DNA of 64,000 nucleotides from Alligator mississippiensis. Taxonomy: Eukaryota; Chordata; Crocodylia; Alligatoridae. The stretch spans positions 175,902,933 to 175,966,932 of the forward strand of contig NC_081824.1 in NCBI RefSeq assembly GCF_030867095.1, read 5' to 3'. Within the stretch, counting starts at the first letter, position 1, and each line of letters opens with the position of its first letter. Below the pieces are notes generated by a model, which was not told the DNA's origin, made no database searches, and saw nothing but the letters and a program-made list of their open reading frames with translations. Of the stretch, positions 61,201 through 64,000 are shown in pieces. The position numbers and the translations under genes are program-made.

Positions 61201-63858
61201 AAAACAGGGGTGCTCAATCCCCAGGCCAGACCTGGCCTGCTGTGCCATGTCATCTGGTCTGCAGGGCTCCCCACAGGTACAAAAATATGGCAGCTGGGGA
61301 GCAGTGACACTGGACCTGTAGGGAGCCCTGGGCCCTCTGTGCTAGATCAGGTGCCCGATCCCAGAACAGAGGATTGGGCAGGGGTGGGCCTTCAGGCATG
61401 CTTTGGCCTGTGGACCAGCCCCATGCCACTCATCTGGTCTGTGGGGCCAAAAGGTTGAACACCACTGTGCTATAATATACATAAAGACAGATACTTATCT
61501 CTCATCAGCAGTGCTCTCTTAACCTAGACACTTCTGATTTCTAATGAGGGAGAGAGCAGTACAAACACTGATGTGCTCCCTTGGGTCAGTCATATTCTTG
61601 ATACTGTCTTCTACCATGGTTCAACTATGACCAGGAATGATCCAACTTTAATGAGCTTAAGTTTGATCTTTGTGTTTGCATTACTTCAGTTTATATCAAT
61701 GTGAGTGCAGCACCCAGAGGCTCTGTGGGATTGGACTGTGGATCAGATAGAAAACTGCCAGCATAAATTTAAAAGAATTGTAAATTCTCATTGATCGTAG
61801 CCATTCTCCCTAGATACTTGCCTTTATAGCCGTTGTAAGTAACATAAGCAAAATGCATCAGATCTTCAGCTAATGCAAACTGGTACAGTTTCACTAACGT
61901 CTATAATACTGTGGCCATTTATGCCAGCTGAATATTTGACTCACAGGCGGCAGAGCCAAACTGATGTGTATCATTAAATATTGTATATACTGCCCATCTA
62001 GAGAACTAGTTTCCCTACAGAGGTCAACTCTATGCTAGCTGTGATTTCCCCTGATCTGTGAGTAGTGTTCATAGAATCAGAGAAAATTAGGGTTGGAAGG
62101 GACCTCAGGAAGTCATCTAGTCCAACCGCTATGTTGCCCTGTTAATACTATGATTTAGCATGTCCTGTATGTCCTGAACTAGTTATTACATGAACCCTTA
62201 CTGGGGGATGATGCAGCATAATGTATCATGAGATGTAACAGTGTAACATAATAGATTTTGAATACCTTTAACCAACAAAGGGCAAATTTCTCTCTAAAAA
62301 TGCTCCTGTTTTTCAATCAGCCTTTCCTTAAAAGTCAGCTGGCCAAATGGGGGATACATCTTTGCATTATACAAGCAAAAAATAGGATGGCAATGATTTG
62401 CTAGAAAAGAAATCATACCTTCAGCCTTTAAATGTTTTAAGAACAAGGATTTGGAGTCTCTTGGGGAACTGTTGTCGCTTGGTCTATGAGCATCCTTTTC
62501 TAATCGTTTTTATTAGGATCAGTCAGGCTAGGGACAGAAACTACACATAAACCAATATAAGTGATTGGAAACCAGTTCAAATCTGTAGCACAATAGAAGT
62601 TCATGGTCAGGTCATGGCTGACTTGGGGCTCTGCCTCCCTTATACCCAGTCCACTCGCCAACCATTGATGTCAATACATTACGGCCTGTGGTAGCTGCTT
62701 CAGCTCTCCGGCCCCGCTCATCCATCACTGACTGGATCTCTGTCATCCAAACCCTCATTGGGCAAACTCAGGGTACAGTGAGGGTGTACCTGGCATCCTC
62801 TTTGCCACCTACCCTCACCCTAATCCCAGGGCTCCCTGTTCTGGGCTTTCCCCTCCCGGGAGAGAGCTTTTACTTCTTGACCCAATGGGTCCTTAAAAAA
62901 AAATAAACAAGGTCAAAAAGGAAAAGAAAACAAGAAAAGGGCTGCCTATGGGAGGCTCAGACAAACCCCATCAAGCTACCTCCCTTCTAAGTCTCCCTTT
63001 TTGGTAGTAGGAAGGTTGCTGAGGGAGGGTAGGGAGTCAGAGAGTAGCTCACTGTCTTCTCCTGGCCCTATATCAGTGGGGACCTAGCAGCTTGGGTGCC
63101 CCAGAGCGGTGTTCCCCATACATGGGCTCAATCTGCTCAGTGTCGGGTCCCTGCCCCCTTCCTCCCTCTTTGGCACCATCTGTGCCTTCTAAATTTCCCA
63201 TGGTGGTGCCTGTGGCTGATTGACAGTGAGCTCAAAAAGAGGTGCTGTAGCACCATATGTTATACTGGTCCAGGCTCACTCCCCCTTGCTGGTGAGTGGC
63301 CCTAATCCCCGATGCTCCCTGCCCTTTCCCCTCAGGGTTAGGCAGGGCTCTCAGGGGTTTGGGCAGGTGTACGTGGTCTTTGCTGCCACACTGTTCCAGA
63401 TCCCCTCCAGATTCAAGTTGACTCAGAGTCCCCCAGCATCCCAGGATGCTTTGCATCTACCCCACAAACTCCCCCTTGTAGGGTGGGCAGGCTAGCCTTG
63501 GCCTAAGCTGTTTGCTCCAGCTGAGAACGGAGGCATGTTCTGGTGCCTCCCAGCTTTGGGCCTGGGCCACTGCAAGCATGTGGCTCCATTTCCAGAATCA
63601 AAAGTGAATGTCTGTTCACTTGCTTATCAGTTCAATCTGTGCAGCTTAGACTAACCTGCAAAGACTGAATTGATTCAGCCTCTGGCTTTTTGACTGTCTG
63701 TACTTGGCTTTAGGGAGCAAGTTATGGTAGAAAGTGTTATGTGGAAGGTGCCTTTAACTTCTGTCCTCTCTCCCTTGATCTCAGGCAGGTAGTGGGGCAG
63801 CAGCCAAACCCAATGATGTTCTAGATGTTCTTACTCAGTACCGAGGTCTTTCTTGGAG
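12112..63858 (+). CDS. PLB1: PLB1, phospholipase B (membrane-associated), exons 1-19, 3' end beyond the window
   Basis: Nineteen exons with GT/AG borders join in one frame: 12112-12160, 16401-16459, 21575-21638, 22596-22654, 24777-24817, 26317-26360, 27871-27952, 35712-35763, 36753-36839, 40733-40795, 41928-42010, 44399-44480, 45163-45267, 46944-47039, 53644-53712, 55240-55320, 56989-57055, 61003-61061, 63785-63858. Family knowledge: PLB1 is an apical brush-border and skin ectoenzyme with phospholipase A1/A2, lysophospholipase and retinyl-ester hydrolase activity. It is made of four tandem GDSL (SGNH) lipase repeats plus a C-terminal membrane anchor. Seen here: a signal peptide, repeat 1 and the start of repeat 2. 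Diagnostic strings are VHTLRPSDIK and VHNLRPADIKVIAALGDSLT at the two repeat starts, DWKLITVFF, PKAFVNLVD, FTVVLQPF, LWNNM then MEPVG, and KNSNYL. Repeat 1 lacks the catalytic triad and repeat 2 carries Ser412. Repeats 2 (rest), 3, 4 and the anchor must lie downstream. Splice sites were read by eye, so a micro-exon or alternative first exon could have been missed. Confidence 0.95.
12535..12700. repeat. MIR-like SINE remnant
   Basis: The order GACAGTGGGTAAAGC, then CTGTGCTCATCTGTAAAATG, then ACAAGAATGTTGTAATCATA and AAATACATTAAA parallels the core-to-tail part of MIR-type SINEs (CATCTGTAAAATGGGGATAA ... GGGTTGTTGTGAGGATTAAA). Confidence 0.5.
13385..13500 (+). repeat. MIR-like SINE remnant
   Basis: GGCACCGGACTGGAGCTAAA, GACATGGATTTGGTTCCTGC, CTCTGCCACAGGC and GGGGCAAGTCACATAATAGC follow the tRNA-related and core order of MIR SINEs. 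It is immediately 5' of the hAT element at 13551. Confidence 0.6.
13551..15254. mobile_element. hAT element with about 690-bp inverted arms, perfect 8-bp target duplication
   Basis: Left end TAGGGCTGTGTGAGGCTG, and right end, inverted, TAGGCCTGTGCGAGTAGGC. Flanks are CTTTTTAT at 13543-13550 and again at 15255-15262 (8 of 8), the hAT signature. The halves are inverted copies of each other: for example GCTATAACTTTGTTG at about 13752 is inverted at about 15055, and CATGGGTGCTTGTGCAA at 14214 is inverted at about 14608. A different repeat occupies the centre at about 14340-14510. No transposase frame was found. Confidence 0.88.
14340..14515 (+). repeat. Dispersed tail repeat (GTCTAATAAAAGATAT ... 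ACCAACACGGCTACAAC)
   Basis: CCTGACGAAGGGTTTTTGAA, GGTTGGTCTAATAAAAGATA, and CCTATGTCCTTAGACCAACA then CGGCTACAAC form a module that recurs at 21316-21405 (inverted), 24325-24385 and 25187-25335, and partly at 6960 and 58520. It looks like the 3' end of a retroelement or one arm of a fold-back element. It sits in the middle of the hAT element at 13551. Confidence 0.6.
15530..15700. repeat. AT-rich ATAG/TCTG microsatellite region
   Basis: Mixed GATA, TATC and TCTG units with the palindromic stretch ATCTCTTTAGATATATCTAA followed by AGAGAGAGAT near 15585-15620. Confidence 0.75.
16401..16459 (+). CDS. PLB1: PLB1 exon 2
   Basis: The acceptor is TTTTTAAG before 16401 and the donor is GTGAGT at 16460. 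It completes the split Gly codon of exon 1 and encodes residues 17-36 (GAAHLLINGTSFQEQGKLE), which include the end of the signal peptide and one N-glycosylation sequon (NGT). It ends in phase 0. Confidence 0.85.
16575..17460. mobile_element. hAT element, same subfamily as 13551, left end missing
   Basis: The interior from GTTAAGGCACAGTGGGGTGA onward matches the copy at 13551-15254, including CATGACATGGGTG(T/C)TTGTGCAACTG and its inverse. The right end CTACTCACATAGGCCTA closes at 17460. The left terminal about 500 bp is absent, so the element is truncated. Confidence 0.7.
17461..17640. repeat. Fragment related to GGGCATG-ended elements, ACTGTGCAG-rich
   Basis: Several copies of TACTGTGCAGTA-type motifs and the palindrome GATACCTGCATGATGCAGGT (continuing ATC) lie next to GCACATGTAGATGCGCTC. 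The same motif set is found at 8840-9022 and 60240-60374. Confidence 0.45.
17716..17765. repeat. CTAC/TCTG microsatellite
   Basis: Imperfect CTAC units turning into five TCTG units. Confidence 0.85.
18085..18200 (+). repeat. tRNA-related SINE remnant
   Basis: AACCCAGTGGTTATGGCATT, TACCTGGGAATCATGAAACC and CAGGCTTTAGGACCCC resemble a decayed A-box/B-box tRNA-like SINE head (AGTGGTTAGGGCA ... GTTCAAATCCC). It is not a functional tRNA because no cloverleaf closes. Confidence 0.4.
18951..19796. mobile_element. hAT-like element with TAGGGTGACCA ends and 8-bp target duplication
   Basis: Left end TAGGGTGACCACC, and right end, inverted, TAGGGTGACCATCC. Flanks GGTAGAAC (18943-18950) and GCTAGAAC (19797-19804) agree at 7 of 8. 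The interior is GC-rich with no transposase. It lies in intron 2. Confidence 0.82.
20200..21310. other. Unassigned GC-rich intronic block in intron 2
   Basis: It holds a 288-codon open frame on the + strand without a recognisable domain, and an inverted AATAAA-like context near 20338. The composition differs from flanking AT-rich DNA, which suggests an inserted repeat such as a solo LTR, but no ends or duplications were found. It is not called as a gene. Confidence 0.35.
21316..21410 (-). repeat. Dispersed tail repeat, inverted copy
   Basis: GGTTGTAGCCGTGTTGGTCT, then AAGGACATAGGCAGACAAGG and TATCTTTTATTGAGGCAA is the reverse complement of the module at 14340-14515. Confidence 0.7.
21575..21638 (+). 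CDS. PLB1: PLB1 exon 3: FPC segment before repeat 1
   Basis: The acceptor is TTACAG and the donor is GTTTGT at 21639, a weaker donor. It encodes residues 37-57, containing RFQFPCELE. This matches the Phe-Pro-Cys segment that precedes the first lipase repeat in known PLB1 proteins. It ends in phase 1. Confidence 0.85.
21745..21870. repeat. MIR-like SINE remnant
   Basis: GGTCACTTTGCCCTGCTGTC, TGTAACCTAAGGATAATGAT and ACAAAGGTGTTTTGTGATCT parallel the 3' half of MIR SINEs. Confidence 0.4.
22596..22654 (+). CDS. PLB1: PLB1 exon 4: block I of repeat 1, degenerate GDSL motif
   Basis: The acceptor is TTCTGCAG and the donor GTAAGT. It encodes VHTLRPSDIKAVTAIGSLQT (residues 58-77). It is the same length and phase (1 to 0) as exon 18, which starts repeat 2. 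Where repeat 2 has G-D-S-L-T this repeat has G-S-L-Q-T. Aligned position by position, the catalytic Ser is Leu75. The human repeat 1 is degenerate at the same place, from family knowledge. Confidence 0.93.
22884..23166. mobile_element. hAT (Charlie-like) element with CTCTCAACC ends
   Basis: Left end CAAGTGACTCTCAACC, and right end, inverted, CATGGCTCTCAACC. Flanks GCCCTAGT (22876-22883) and GCTGTAGT (23167-23174) agree at 6 of 8. It is 283 bp in intron 4 with no coding capacity. Confidence 0.75.
24068..24290 (-). mobile_element. CR1 LINE 3'-end fragment, antisense
   Basis: GGGTTGGAAGGGACTTCACA, AGGTCATCTAGTCCAGCCTG, CTGCTCAAGGCAGGATCATC and AAACTCTCAAGGATGGA are the hallmark order of CR1 3' untranslated ends in sauropsids, seen on the complementary strand. 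Confidence 0.75.
24777..24817 (+). CDS. PLB1: PLB1 exon 5
   Basis: The acceptor is TTCACAG and the donor GTAGCA at 24818, a weak donor. It is 41 nt, phase 0 to 2, encoding TLASGMSNEDLLQ and part of an Arg/Ser codon. It corresponds to the exon after the GDSL exon (compare exon 19, 74 nt, also phase 0 to 2), so the repeat 1 version is 33 nt shorter. It is the least conserved exon and is supported mainly by phase and position. Confidence 0.75.
25034..25335. repeat. Fold-back element built from two inverted tail repeats
   Basis: The arm at 25034-25143 and the arm at 25187-25297 are inverted copies with few mismatches, sharing CCAACT(A)CTCAGTTGG, TAATAAAAGATATCACATCT and CCTGAAGAAGGGTG, around a spacer of about 43 bp. 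The right arm extends about 30 bp further with the ACAACACGGATGCAACC end. Confidence 0.8.
26317..26360 (+). CDS. PLB1: PLB1 exon 6
   Basis: The acceptor is CTATAG and the donor GTGTGT at 26361. It is 44 nt, phase 2 to 1. Residues STERSLIEAGTEMLA correspond to the segment before the FNPS motif in PLB1 repeats. Confidence 0.8.
26860..27395. mobile_element. Tigger-like DNA transposon, right end clear
   Basis: The right end, inverted, reads CAGGCAGTCCTCAGACTTAA followed by AATGCAGTTGGTTCCTGAAA, next to a TA (27396-27397). This is the classical CAG-x-CAGTCCTCGACTTA form of Tigger ends. The left boundary was not resolved and is approximate. Confidence 0.6.
27871..27952 (+). CDS. PLB1: PLB1 exon 7: RFNPS segment
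   Basis: The acceptor is CATTCAG and the donor GTAAGT at 27953. It is 82 nt, phase 1 to 2. It encodes ALISRFNPSVWHQSSLGT and onward, matching the (R)(E/Y)F(N/S)PS motif of PLB1 repeats. From this motif to the next exon the residue count equals that of the human first repeat as I recall it, so no exon seems lost in the large intron 7. Confidence 0.85.
28688..29995 (+). pseudogene. ORF1 remnant of the Tx1-type LINE
   Basis: A frame at 28688-29338 encodes a Gag-like region ending in CFWRGSKSHLVTQC, a CCHC zinc knuckle whose second Cys is Arg. A second frame at 29462-29995 continues with acidic, Ser/Pro-rich sequence (EDDEAHMEVGPSG; SASEDELTEVLP). A frameshift near 29340-29460 separates them. 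In intact elements ORF1 makes an RNA-binding protein that packages the element RNA. This copy cannot make a whole protein. Confidence 0.7.
30229..35173 (+). pseudogene. ORF2 remnant of the Tx1-type LINE: endonuclease and reverse transcriptase
   Basis: The endonuclease part at 30229-30570 contains RNAHGCRDPVKWTALFDFL and LDVTFLQETYTD. A frame change then leads to LLLGRDFNCTVDE (to 30776). It is interrupted by a hAT element at 30817-31929 and resumes with LPSGLSDHS-like SGLSDHSLICCEL (about 32010). The reverse transcriptase at 32290-33237 contains SKAPGLDVLPAEFYKTFWPL, IKNWQLVSLLCADYKILAKA, SYCMLGRSIQDNLFLLRDLV and SLDQENGFDRVSH. A TGA at 33235-33237 breaks it. The catalytic box appears later as YAHDVTIL (about 33445), so YADD is lost. 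More stops follow to 35173. Confidence 0.85.
30817..31929. mobile_element. hAT element nested in the LINE, perfect 8-bp target duplication
   Basis: Left end TAGGGCTGTGTGCAGCTTC, and right end, inverted, TAGGCCTGTGCGAAGTGGC. Flanks CTGGTGGG at 30809-30816 and 31930-31937 are identical. Subterminal AATTCGAA/GATTCG-type repeats lie at both sides. The interior has GC-rich modules shared with the copy at 47995. Removing it and one flank restores the LINE endonuclease order. Confidence 0.92.
35712..35763 (+). CDS. PLB1: PLB1 exon 8
   Basis: The acceptor is TTCTGCAG and the donor GTATGC. It is 52 nt, phase 2 to 0, encoding DLLNQSRDMVQRMKQSQ. This matches the ED-L-xxQA-xx-LV-xx-MK helix of PLB1 repeats. 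It lies just 3' of the retrotransposon that fills intron 7. Confidence 0.88.
36753..36839 (+). CDS. PLB1: PLB1 exon 9: DWKLITVFF, block III region of repeat 1
   Basis: The acceptor is CTGCCAG and the donor GTAAGC. It is 87 nt, phase 0. It encodes VIDFQNDWKLITVFFSTEDP and then CLPC. Active PLB1 repeats have I-G-G-N-D-L-C here. This repeat has F-S-T-E-D-P-C, so the oxyanion-hole Asn of the SGNH family is Glu168. Confidence 0.93.
36905..37010. repeat. Possible partial DNA transposon end
   Basis: GCAGGGGTGGATCCAGGGTG, followed by a region rich in GGTGCA/TGCACC, has the look of a hAT-type CAGGGGTGG end. No partner end was found. Confidence 0.25.
37934..38469. repeat. Inverted repeat pair, about 84-bp arms, high identity
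   Basis: The arm at 37934-38017 and the arm at 38382-38469 are inverted copies with about five differences. Shared stretches include GTCTCTGAGAGCTGAC, AAATCATTAACTT and GCAATGTGGTTGAATATAAT then TGACCTATGCAGT. The spacer is 364 bp. No target duplication was seen at the outer edges and no coding frame lies between. It may be a short DNA transposon with long ends or a local inverted duplication. Confidence 0.85.
39570..40160. repeat. GC-rich repeat block with internal inverted copies
   Basis: GCTGAATAGCCAGAGCTGGG at about 39818 is inverted as CCCAGCTCTGGCCATTCAGC at 39941, and a third partial copy GGGTCTGGCCATTCAGCAGC lies at 40111. There is no recognised domain. It is probably the interior of an unassigned transposon. 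Confidence 0.5.
40733..40795 (+). CDS. PLB1: PLB1 exon 10
   Basis: A long T-rich tract and AACAG precede it, and the donor is GTAAGA. It is 63 nt, phase 0. The peptide SLDSMERLKGILDFLYEE matches the helix LxxxLDxLxxEV that precedes PRAFVN in PLB1 repeats. Confidence 0.9.
41419..41452. repeat. (AC)17 microsatellite
   Basis: An uninterrupted run of 17 AC units in intron 10. Confidence 0.97.
41928..42010 (+). CDS. PLB1: PLB1 exon 11: PKAFVNLVD
   Basis: The acceptor is CACTGTAG and the donor GTAAAA. It is 83 nt, phase 0 to 2. LPKAFVNLVDSTELM is the conserved P(R/K)AFVNLV strand of the family. It ends with the sequon NKT. Confidence 0.93.
43004..43804. mobile_element. hAT element, palindrome subfamily, perfect 8-bp target duplication
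   Basis: Left end TTGGGTGTGCAAAACAG (a variant of TAGGGGTGTGCAAAA), and right end, inverted, TAGGGCTGTGCAAAGCTTC. Flanks GTAATTGA at 42996-43003 and 43805-43812 are identical. GATTCGG/CCGAATC repeats lie near both ends. The interior has two AAGTGGACCAGAAG palindromes and is shared with 57352-57950 and 1655-2201. It lies in intron 11. Confidence 0.9.
44069..44280. mobile_element. Short hAT-like element with GGTGGCCAACC ends
   Basis: Left end CAGAGGTGGCCAACCTGCAG, and right end, inverted, TAGTGAAGGGCAACCTTTCT, each followed by a GGTGCCACAAGTTT/GCATGCCACAAATTA segment. Flanks TCCTAATA and TCTTAAAG agree only at 5 of 8. Relatives lie at 56249 and 50228-51361. Confidence 0.6.
44399..44480 (+). 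CDS. PLB1: PLB1 exon 12: CSCS segment
   Basis: The acceptor is TTATTCAG and the donor GTACGG at 44481, non-consensus at +4/+5. It is 82 nt, phase 2 to 0. RKQCSCSNEHSRLDDVILRW then SYR matches the C-x-C segment and following helix of PLB1 repeats. Confidence 0.92.
45163..45267 (+). CDS. PLB1: PLB1 exon 13: RYDVRDDFTVVLQPF
   Basis: The acceptor is CATTCAG and the donor GTGAGT. It is 105 nt, phase 0. SRRYDVRDDFTVVLQPFLQD is close to the S-(G/S)-RYD-x-x-(E/D)-DF-(T/S)-VV-x-QPF signature shared by PLB1 repeats. Confidence 0.95.
45268..46943. other. Intron 13, no element recognised
   Basis: I see no exon-like or repeat signature here beyond short AT-rich tracts. Confidence 0.4.
46944..47039 (+). 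CDS. PLB1: PLB1 exon 14: block V region of repeat 1, triad Asp and His lost
   Basis: The acceptor is TCTTCCAG and the donor GTGAGA. It is 96 nt, phase 0. It ends with GEHAALGVILWNNM, matching the (A)LWNNM of active repeats. Counting back from LWNNM, the D-C-x-H motif of active repeats falls on M302-Q-V-E305. The catalytic Asp and His are therefore Met and Glu here. Confidence 0.92.
47874..48922. mobile_element. Outer hAT element with CAGTGGTTTTCAACC ends, host of a second hAT
   Basis: Left end CAGTGGCTTTCAACCTTTTT, and right end, inverted, CAGTGGTTTTCAACCTAGGG. Flanks TGCTAGAC (47866-47873) and TGCTAGAT (48923-48930) agree at 7 of 8. Without the inner element at 47995-48863 it would be about 180 bp. 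GTGGACCCCT and CTTTTGCAGACCCT near the ends are also inverted. Confidence 0.85.
47995..48863. mobile_element. Inner hAT element, same subfamily as 30817
   Basis: Left end TAGGGTTGTGGAAAGCTTC, and right end, inverted, TAGGCCTGTGTGAAATGGC. The flanking strings GTATTCAC and (A)TTCACAT share ATTCAC, with about 2 bp apparently lost at the right edge. The interior GC-rich modules and GAATCGGAT-type subterminal repeats match the copy in the LINE. It sits wholly inside the outer hAT. Confidence 0.82.
50228..51361. mobile_element. GC-rich element with GGGGTTGGCAACC end and alternating inverted modules
   Basis: The right end, inverted, is CAGGGGTTGGCAACCCCTGG followed by CATGCGTGCC. The left side GTAGGCAACG ... 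TGAGTGCCGGCATGCC at 50238-50317 is a diverged counterpart. The interior repeats one module (GTGGCTGTCAGCAGCT ... AAACATCTGCTGCCTC) in alternating orientation. The many open frames here are by-products of high GC content. Confidence 0.65.
52258..52288. repeat. (T)31 tract
   Basis: An uninterrupted T run in intron 14. It could be the poly(A) tail of an antisense retroposed copy, but I could not recognise a body next to it. Confidence 0.9.
52835..52960. repeat. Dispersed repeat fragment, similar to 44745-44830
   Basis: CATCTAGTCCAATATTCTGT then CTCCAGCAATG resembles CGGTCTACTCCAGTATTCTG then CCTCTGGTACT at 44755. It is probably an old LINE 3' end, seen in two copies in the window. Confidence 0.35.
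53644..53712 (+). CDS. PLB1: PLB1 exon 15: MEPVGQK
   Basis: The acceptor is CTTCTAG and the donor GTAACA. It is 69 nt, phase 0. The peptide opens with MEPVGQKEPDQF and ends RCPSQ, matching the (M/L)EPVG-xK and CP-(S/N)-Q landmarks near the end of a PLB1 repeat. Confidence 0.94.
54031..54581. mobile_element. Non-autonomous DNA transposon with TCGTATTTTCGCGCATAT ends, TA duplication
   Basis: Left end TCGTATTTTCGCGCATATAG, and right end, inverted, CCATATTTTTGCGCACATAT, flanked by TA (54029-54030 and 54582-54583). CCCATGGGG occurs inward at both ends. The middle, 54170-54480, is a GC-rich tandem repeat. It lies in intron 15. Confidence 0.85.
54170..54480. repeat. GC-rich tandem repeat inside the TCGTATTTT element
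   Basis: Three diverged units contain GCAGCCC(A/G)GCC(C/T)GCC(C/T) then (A/G)GGCCCAG(C/T)(A/G)GG(G/A)AGG. The units are roughly 90-110 bp. Confidence 0.7.
55240..55320 (+). CDS. PLB1: PLB1 exon 16: YKNSNYL
   Basis: The acceptor is CTCTGCAG and the donor GTACAG. It is 81 nt, phase 0. EHPYFFTYKNSNYLSFPV matches the (S)PYL-x-(S/T)-Y-(R/K)-NSNYL end of a repeat. Confidence 0.94.
56249..56520. repeat. Partial hAT-like element, family of 44069
   Basis: GAGGGCCAACCTTTTTGGCA then GGTGTGCCACAAATTAGCCC matches the ends of the element at 44069-44280. A second end was not found. Confidence 0.5.
56989..57055 (+). CDS. PLB1: PLB1 exon 17: linker between repeats 1 and 2
   Basis: The acceptor is CTTCCAG and the donor GTATGG. 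It is 67 nt, phase 0 to 1. SIPCPDHRPSNSVPVS corresponds to the linker (C-P-D ... VPTS) before the V-H-x-L-(R/K)-P-AD start of repeat 2. Confidence 0.9.
57352..57950. mobile_element. hAT element, palindrome subfamily, 599 bp
   Basis: Left end TAGGGGTGTGCAAAATGGGC, and right end, inverted, TAGGGCTGTGTGAAGCTTCG. Flanks ATGTCCAT (57344-57351) and ATGTCCAC (57951-57958) agree at 7 of 8. It has one AAGTGGACCAGAAG palindrome and GATTCGG subterminal repeats. It lies in intron 17. Confidence 0.9.
57960..60140. other. Intron 17 stretch without recognised genes
   Basis: AT-rich intronic DNA. There is a short partial match to the tail repeat at about 58515-58550 (CAATATCTTTTATTTCACCA). A local direct duplication (TAAGTTAGCTTACTATCAAT and neighbours) lies at about 58935-59005. 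Confidence 0.4.
60151..60374. mobile_element. Short DNA transposon copy with GGGCATGTTTACAC ends
   Basis: Left end GGGCATGTTTACAC, and right end, inverted, GGGTATGTCTACAC. AAA flanks both sides, but this is too short to prove a duplication. The interior repeats TACTGTGCAGTAG. It looks like the compact form of the element at 7727-9022. Confidence 0.65.
60515..60625 (-). repeat. tRNA-related SINE remnant, antisense
   Basis: The inverse of CCTAACCACTAAGCTATTGG reads CCAATAGCTTAGTGGTTAGG, an A-box-like tRNA SINE head, followed on that strand by GGGACTCAGGTTTTAGAGCC. Similar to 18085-18200. Confidence 0.4.
61003..61061 (+). CDS. PLB1: PLB1 exon 18: start of repeat 2 with GDSLT nucleophile
   Basis: The acceptor is TTTTCCTAG and the donor GTAAGT. 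It is 59 nt, phase 1 to 0, identical in size and phases to exon 4. It encodes VHNLRPADIKVIAALGDSLT. The nucleophile codon TCA is at 61053-61055 (Ser412). In mammals repeat 2 is the catalytically active one. Confidence 0.96.
61205..61467. mobile_element. hAT-like element with CAGGGGTGCTCAA ends
   Basis: Left end CAGGGGTGCTCAATCCCCAG, and right end, inverted, CAGTGGTGTTCAACCTTTTG. Flanks CCCTAAAA and TGCTATAA agree at 5 of 8. ATCTGGTCTG(C/T)(A/G)GGG occurs near both ends. It begins 144 bp downstream of exon 18. Confidence 0.65.
62070..62145 (-). mobile_element. CR1 LINE 3'-end fragment, antisense
   Basis: CATAGAATCAGAGAAAATTA, GGGTTGGAAGGGACCTCAGG and AAGTCATCTAGTCCAACC are the terminal bases of a CR1 copy in reverse, including the ATAGAATCA end repeat. 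Confidence 0.85.
62620..63560. other. Unassigned GC-rich block in intron 18
   Basis: Open frames of 70-90 codons without domains, and an A-rich run at 62895-62940 (AAAAAAAAATAAACAAGG). It may be a retroelement piece. No ends or duplications were found. Confidence 0.3.
63785..63858 (+). CDS. PLB1: PLB1 exon 19: repeat 2, YRGLSW
   Basis: The acceptor is TGATCTCAG and the donor GTGAGT at 63859. It is 74 nt, phase 0 to 2. AGSGAAAKPNDVLDVLTQYR then GLSW is the expected continuation after GDSLT. The gene goes on past the window end. Confidence 0.95.
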
Positions 63859-64000
63859 GTGAGTGCCACAATTTTATTTTACCTGACTGTGCACTTTGTC
63901 CCATGGACATTGGCCCCTAGGGCTGCTGTAGAAGCACACTCAACTTTATTGTCCTGCCTCAAATTCCAGTGACTTTATGACCTAAATACAAAGGAAGAAA

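Overview
This is a 64-kb stretch of vertebrate nuclear DNA. It has sparse short exons with GT/AG borders, long introns, no operons, and heavy loading with old, broken transposable elements. The mix of repeats fits a non-avian sauropsid, most likely a crocodilian: CR1 LINE fragments, a Tx1-type LINE, many short hAT elements with TAGGG(C/G)TGTG ends, Tigger-like elements at TA sites, and MIR/tRNA-type SINE remnants. The taxon is inferred from repeat style and is not proven.

Only one host gene is supported: the 5' half of PLB1 (membrane-associated phospholipase B, a GDSL/SGNH lipase built of tandem repeats) on the + strand. I traced 19 coding exons from the start codon at 12112 to a donor site at 63859, where the gene runs out of the window. 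They join in one frame for 1316 nt (438 codons plus 2 nt). They encode a signal peptide, the whole first lipase repeat (about residues 41-394) and the start of the second repeat with its GDSLT nucleophile motif (Ser412). The first repeat lacks all three triad residues (Ser, Asp, His) although its frame and splice sites are intact, so it looks like a conserved pseudo-lipase module. The intron phases of the two repeats match where both are visible.

Layout: 1-12.1 kb is upstream intergenic DNA with an antisense CR1 reverse-transcriptase fragment, hAT and Tigger-like elements, an antisense Ty3/gypsy-type Gag remnant and GC-rich minisatellites. From 12.1 kb on, PLB1 exons alternate with introns carrying repeats. 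Intron 7 (7.8 kb) is mostly a decayed Tx1-type LINE that was later split by a hAT element with a perfect 8-bp target duplication. Intron 14 holds a hAT inside another hAT, and a GC-rich array of one module in alternating orientations. Intron 9 holds a well-preserved pair of inverted repeats of unknown origin.

No tRNA or rRNA gene, CRISPR array, prokaryotic system or second host gene was found. Most open reading frames here lie in GC-rich repeats and are not genes.
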